Of a DNA stretch of 9,987 nucleotides, positions 6,984 to 9,987 are shown in pieces. A program made the translations under genes and the position numbers. This stretch comes from an uncultured Eubacteriales bacterium (GTDB lineage Bacteria; Bacillota; Clostridia; UBA1381). The notes under the pieces are model-generated. The model made no database searches. It saw only the letters and a list, made by a program, of their open reading frames with translations, and had not been told where the DNA came from. Positions within the stretch are counted from its first letter, which is position 1. Each line of letters starts with the position of its first letter. The stretch spans positions 1 to 9,987 of the forward strand of contig USPO01000038.1 in the NCBI GenBank assembly GCA_900556575.1. Reading direction: 5' to 3'.

Positions 6984-9656
6984 ATGAATGTAAAGAGAAT
7001 AGCGGCATTTATTGCTGCGGTAATGATAAGTGCCGGTTCATTTTCGGGAATGACGGGCTATGCCGCATCAAACGGAGAAAATTATAACCGTGCGGTATCT
7101 TTCGGCTGGGTTGATACAGCGGAGAATTTTAATTCAGAGGCAAATGTTACAAGAGCGGAGTTTGCTGAAATGGTTTGCCGATTCGGAGGAATTAATGCGG
7201 ACGGAGGGACACAAAGCACATTCACAGATATAAATTCGGGTGACGAACGTCTGTCATATATTAATACAGCGGTAATCAGAGGTCTTATGACACCGTATAT
7301 AAACGGTGCGTTTGACCCGGACGGTACGGTGACAAAGCAGCAGGCGGCAAGAGCAATACTTACTGTTTTGGGCTATGCGGGCTATGCAGAATCGGCGGGA
7401 GGTTATCCTAACGGATATATGTCCGTTGCAAACGGAACCGAAATGATGAAAAATGTCAGTGGTGCCGCAATAGATGTACTTACATATGACAAGGTATTCA
7501 CAATGCTTTATAACTCGCTTACAATTCCGCTTTGCGAAACGGTTGTAAACGGTGAATATACTGGCTATCAGATAAGCGACACCAAAACTCTTTTGAGTGA
7601 GACATACGACGGGGACAGCATAAAAGGTAAAATTGTTGCCAACAGCATTACATCTTTGGACGGTAAATATCCGGGTGAGAATTATGTACGTCTTATAGCT
7701 GATGACGGAACGGAATATTTATTCAATGTGGGAAAATCTGATGCCGCAAACTATATAGGCTGCAAGGTGAAGGTATATTACAGAGAAATAAATGATGATG
7801 ATGTGATTTCATATGTTGTGCTTGATAATAAAACAGAGGAATTAACAATCAATCTTGAAGACATTGAAAAATTCTCATCAAATTCATATACCTATCTTAT
7901 TGACGGAAAGAAAAAGACGGCTAAGATTTCAAAGAATGCGGACGTTATTTATAACGGAAAGCTTGTAACAGATACGGGAGCATTTGGCAGTGCGGATGAC
8001 ATGTTCTTTCCGTGTGATGAAAAGGGAGATCCGCTTGATGGAAGAGTTAAGCTTGTATCCGCGGACGGTTCTTCGACATATACAACTGTAATTATAGATG
8101 TTATGAATGCATATGTAGCAGACCATTACAGTGAGTCATCAGAAAATTTAGCATTTAAGGATAATAAGCCTTCAATAAAGCTTGAGGAGTCAAAGGACTT
8201 TGATATAACAGATATAAATGGAAATAAGCTTGAACCTAAAGACATTTCGGAGTGGGATGTAATTGAAGAATATAAGTCAATAGATGACAGCTATTCAAAA
8301 TACGTTGTTGTCCGCAATACGGTGGAAGGAAAGGTATCTGCCATAAGCGAAAACAATGGTCTTACATGTACACTTAACATAAACGGAAAAGAATACAAGA
8401 GTGCAAAAACAGATATTACAGTGGGTACAGAGGGAACATTCCTGTTGTCATCAAGCGGCAGAATTATAATGATGCAGGCAAAAACAAGTTCAAATTATAC
8501 CTGTGGTTATCTTGTAAGAATGTATGTCGATGAAAGCGGAACAAGAAGTTTTGCAAGAATATTAACAGAGTCGGGAGACCTTGTTAATTATGAATGCAGC
8601 GATAAAACTCTTGTGAACAATGTAAACTGTAAGAAATTCAGCGACTTCCCGAGTGATTTGACATCGAAGCGTCAGATCGTACTCTATACGCTGTCAGACG
8701 GAAAGATAAAAACAATAGAAACAGCAAAGATAGACAAAAATAATGCAGATTCGGATGAGTTAATATTCATGTATGAAAACTCGACTCAAAAGGAAAAAGA
8801 TGATGGCTTGAGATATAAGAAGGATATGAACTGTTTGGGAGGACGTATCATATTAAGCAGCAATACAAAGCTGTTCCTTGTTCCGGAACAGGGTCAGGAA
8901 TTTGATAATTATCAGGTGTCAACACCGGCATATTTTACGTCAGATGGTCTATATACAAATATTAAGGCATATACGGTAGGCAAGGATAATAAAAAAGCAG
9001 AAATTCTTGTACAGGAGCAGGATGGCGGAATTAAAAGTACATTTGGTGATGATGACAACATTGCTGTTATAAAGTCAATCAGTGAAGGAGTAAATCCAAA
9101 CGGTGAAGTAACACAGTATATGACGGTGTACAAAAACGGAACTCTTGCAACTGTTTACGGAGAAGAGGAAAATACACTCGGCTGGTACAAGGGTGATGAA
9201 TTCAATTCATTTAACGTAGGAGATGTTATTCAGTATAATGTTTCATCAAACGGAATGATAAAGCCTTGGACAAAGAACAGCAGCGGTACATGGGTAGGCT
9301 CGATAAGAAATGTAGACGTAAAGGGTTATACGAATTCTTCGCTTGATTCATTCCCGAATATGGTAGTTGACAGCTCGGCACAGGTGAAAGCATATGCATA
9401 TGAAAAGGTAGATAATTTCCTTGCATTATGCATCTCAAATCCGAAAGATGCCGATTACCAAAACGGTGATATAGTGTATTACGATATGAGTGCGGCGAAT
9501 GTCTACATATATGATGAAAACGAAACCAAGAATAACAAGGTTAAACTTGGTTCGACAGATGAAATCGAAACATATATGTCATCGGGAGATGAGTGCGACA
9601 AAGTGCTGGTAAATGCATTCAAGGGTAAAATTCAGGATATAGTAATTTACAGATAA
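6984..9656 (+). CDS. Large secreted protein with N-terminal SLH repeats and a long beta-rich region of unknown function
   Basis: This 890-residue protein is exported and probably associated with the cell wall. The signal peptide spans about 1-27 ('TGYAAS' at the cleavage zone). SLH-like sequence follows at once. The first repeat is short (about 34-69) with a good VTRAE at 55-59. The second is about 80-130, with VTKQQ in the motif position. The third is about 131-182, with 'YPNGYMSVANG' and LTYDK in the motif position. Residues 200-890 are beta-rich and polar, with a loose recurring pattern in which a 'GKI/GKV' strand is followed by an N-G-x-x-Y or D-G-T-x-Y turn and then 'VG' and 'GKI/GMI'; examples are near 215-280, 449-498, 508-581 and 693-760. 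The chain ends 'FKGKIQDIVIYR'. No enzyme motif, sortase signal or membrane anchor is seen. It may be an S-layer-like or scaffold protein working with its operon neighbours. Assignment as an SLH protein is firm; function is unknown. Confidence 0.88.
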   Translation: MNVKRIAAFIAAVMISAGSFSGMTGYAASNGENYNRAVSFGWVDTAENFNSEANVTRAEFAEMVCRFGGINADGGTQSTFTDINSGDERLSYINTAVIRGLMTPYINGAFDPDGTVTKQQAARAILTVLGYAGYAESAGGYPNGYMSVANGTEMMKNVSGAAIDVLTYDKVFTMLYNSLTIPLCETVVNGEYTGYQISDTKTLLSETYDGDSIKGKIVANSITSLDGKYPGENYVRLIADDGTEYLFNVGKSDAANYIGCKVKVYYREINDDDVISYVVLDNKTEELTINLEDIEKFSSNSYTYLIDGKKKTAKISKNADVIYNGKLVTDTGAFGSADDMFFPCDEKGDPLDGRVKLVSADGSSTYTTVIIDVMNAYVADHYSESSENLAFKDNKPSIKLEESKDFDITDINGNKLEPKDISEWDVIEEYKSIDDSYSKYVVVRNTVEGKVSAISENNGLTCTLNINGKEYKSAKTDITVGTEGTFLLSSSGRIIMMQAKTSSNYTCGYLVRMYVDESGTRSFARILTESGDLVNYECSDKTLVNNVNCKKFSDFPSDLTSKRQIVLYTLSDGKIKTIETAKIDKNNADSDELIFMYENSTQKEKDDGLRYKKDMNCLGGRIILSSNTKLFLVPEQGQEFDNYQVSTPAYFTSDGLYTNIKAYTVGKDNKKAEILVQEQDGGIKSTFGDDDNIAVIKSISEGVNPNGEVTQYMTVYKNGTLATVYGEEENTLGWYKGDEFNSFNVGDVIQYNVSSNGMIKPWTKNSSGTWVGSIRNVDVKGYTNSSLDSFPNMVVDSSAQVKAYAYEKVDNFLALCISNPKDADYQNGDIVYYDMSAANVYIYDENETKNNKVKLGSTDEIETYMSSGDECDKVLVNAFKGKIQDIVIYR

Positions 9657-9662
9657 GGAGGA
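9655..9662 (+). promoter_or_regulatory. Consensus ribosome binding site overlapping the stop codon of the second SLH gene
   Basis: AAGGAGGA begins within the TAA at 9654-9656 and ends 8 bases before the ATG at 9671. It fixes the start of the third gene, which has no stop inside the window, and points to coupled translation across the three surface-protein genes. Confidence 0.8.
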
Positions 9663-9670
9663 GATGCATA

Positions 9671-9987
9671 ATGAAAAGGTCAGCAATAGTTTTCGGTGCT
9701 GCAGCCGCTGTTATTACAGCATCCGCCGTTTATGCGGCGGATGCCGGAGTAACAAATGCGTATTTTGAGATAAATGGTGCATCTGTTCATGAATTAAACG
9801 GAAGCAGCGTAAATTGTAATATCAAAACAGACGGAAAAGAAGGCAGTGCCGTAATGCTTTGTGCGGTTTATGATAAAACAAGCAATGCATTAAAGTCAAT
9901 GAAGGTGGTTTCCGGAGCAAACGGCAGCTATTCGGAAAATGTCAGTGTATCGGATGCCGATAATTCATATGTGACAATGTGCCTTTG
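9671..9987 (+). CDS. Secreted surface protein, N-terminal part (3' end outside window)
   Basis: The frame is open from ATG 9671 to the window end, giving 105 codons. A signal peptide is clear: 'MKRSAIVFGAAAAVITASAV' and then 'YAADAG', with likely cleavage after A22. The mature start 'ADAGVTNAYFEINGASVHEL' resembles the 'ADAGEITNISIDPDTQYITV' start of the first SLH protein in its A-D-A-G junction, though the domains differ further on. Residues about 26-105 look like a beta-sandwich; 'VMLCAVYDKTSNALKSMKVV' fits alternating strands, and this type of segment is common in clostridial surface proteins. The remaining protein, and whether it holds SLH repeats or an enzyme domain, is unknown. The gene follows the 890-residue SLH gene by 14 bases, so it is probably the third member of the same operon. 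Confidence 0.85.
   Translation, partial: MKRSAIVFGAAAAVITASAVYAADAGVTNAYFEINGASVHELNGSSVNCNIKTDGKEGSAVMLCAVYDKTSNALKSMKVVSGANGSYSENVSVSDADNSYVTMCL
9719..9744 (+). repeat. 10-bp GC-rich inverted repeat inside the signal-peptide coding region
   Basis: GCATCCGCCG (9719-9728) and CGGCGGATGC (9735-9744) are exact complements around a 6-base loop. The stem lies from the 49th base of the third surface-protein gene, over codons 17-25 that encode the end of the signal peptide. It would be a strong hairpin near the start of the coding region. It may influence translation or mRNA stability, or may be a by-product of Ala-rich codons. Confidence 0.5.

Overview
The window looks like a piece of chromosome from a low-GC, Gram-positive anaerobe of the class Clostridia, probably a gut or rumen plant- or glycan-degrader. 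The reasons are AT-rich coding sequence, strong AGGAGG-type ribosome binding sites, a LplA/LplB/LplC-type carbohydrate ABC transporter, and surface proteins with S-layer homology (SLH) repeats. The species cannot be named from sequence alone. All recognised genes are on the + strand, and the window is almost fully coding. No tRNA, rRNA, CRISPR array, transposase, phage gene or integration site was seen.

Region 1 (1-5096) looks like a carbohydrate uptake and degradation locus. It starts inside the 3' end of a solute-binding lipoprotein gene, followed closely by two CUT1-type permease genes (369-1319 and 1335-2216). After a 156-base gap comes a complete 907-residue GH38 alpha-mannosidase gene (2373-5096) with no signal peptide. 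The simplest reading is that the binding protein captures an alpha-mannose-containing oligosaccharide, the two permeases import it, and the cytoplasmic GH38 enzyme trims mannose from it. No ATPase gene is present; transporters of this type commonly share one encoded elsewhere.

Region 2 (5097-5241) separates the two gene groups. It holds a perfect 14-bp inverted repeat just after the mannosidase gene and a 12-bp palindrome just before the next ribosome binding site.

Region 3 (5242-9987) is a tight run of three genes for secreted or surface proteins, with 14-base gaps and ribosome binding sites that overlap the preceding stop codons. The first encodes a 575-residue protein with a beta-rich N-terminus, a helical repeat region, a Gly/Ser linker and three C-terminal SLH repeats. 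The second encodes an 890-residue protein with degenerate SLH repeats at the N-terminus and a long beta-rich region without a recognised enzyme domain. The third is cut by the window end after 105 codons and starts with a signal peptide and a probable beta-sandwich. The three are probably made together as part of a cell-envelope assembly whose job cannot be told from this sequence. This cassette is the most plausible under-described system here, but nothing shows that it is linked in function to the mannoside locus.
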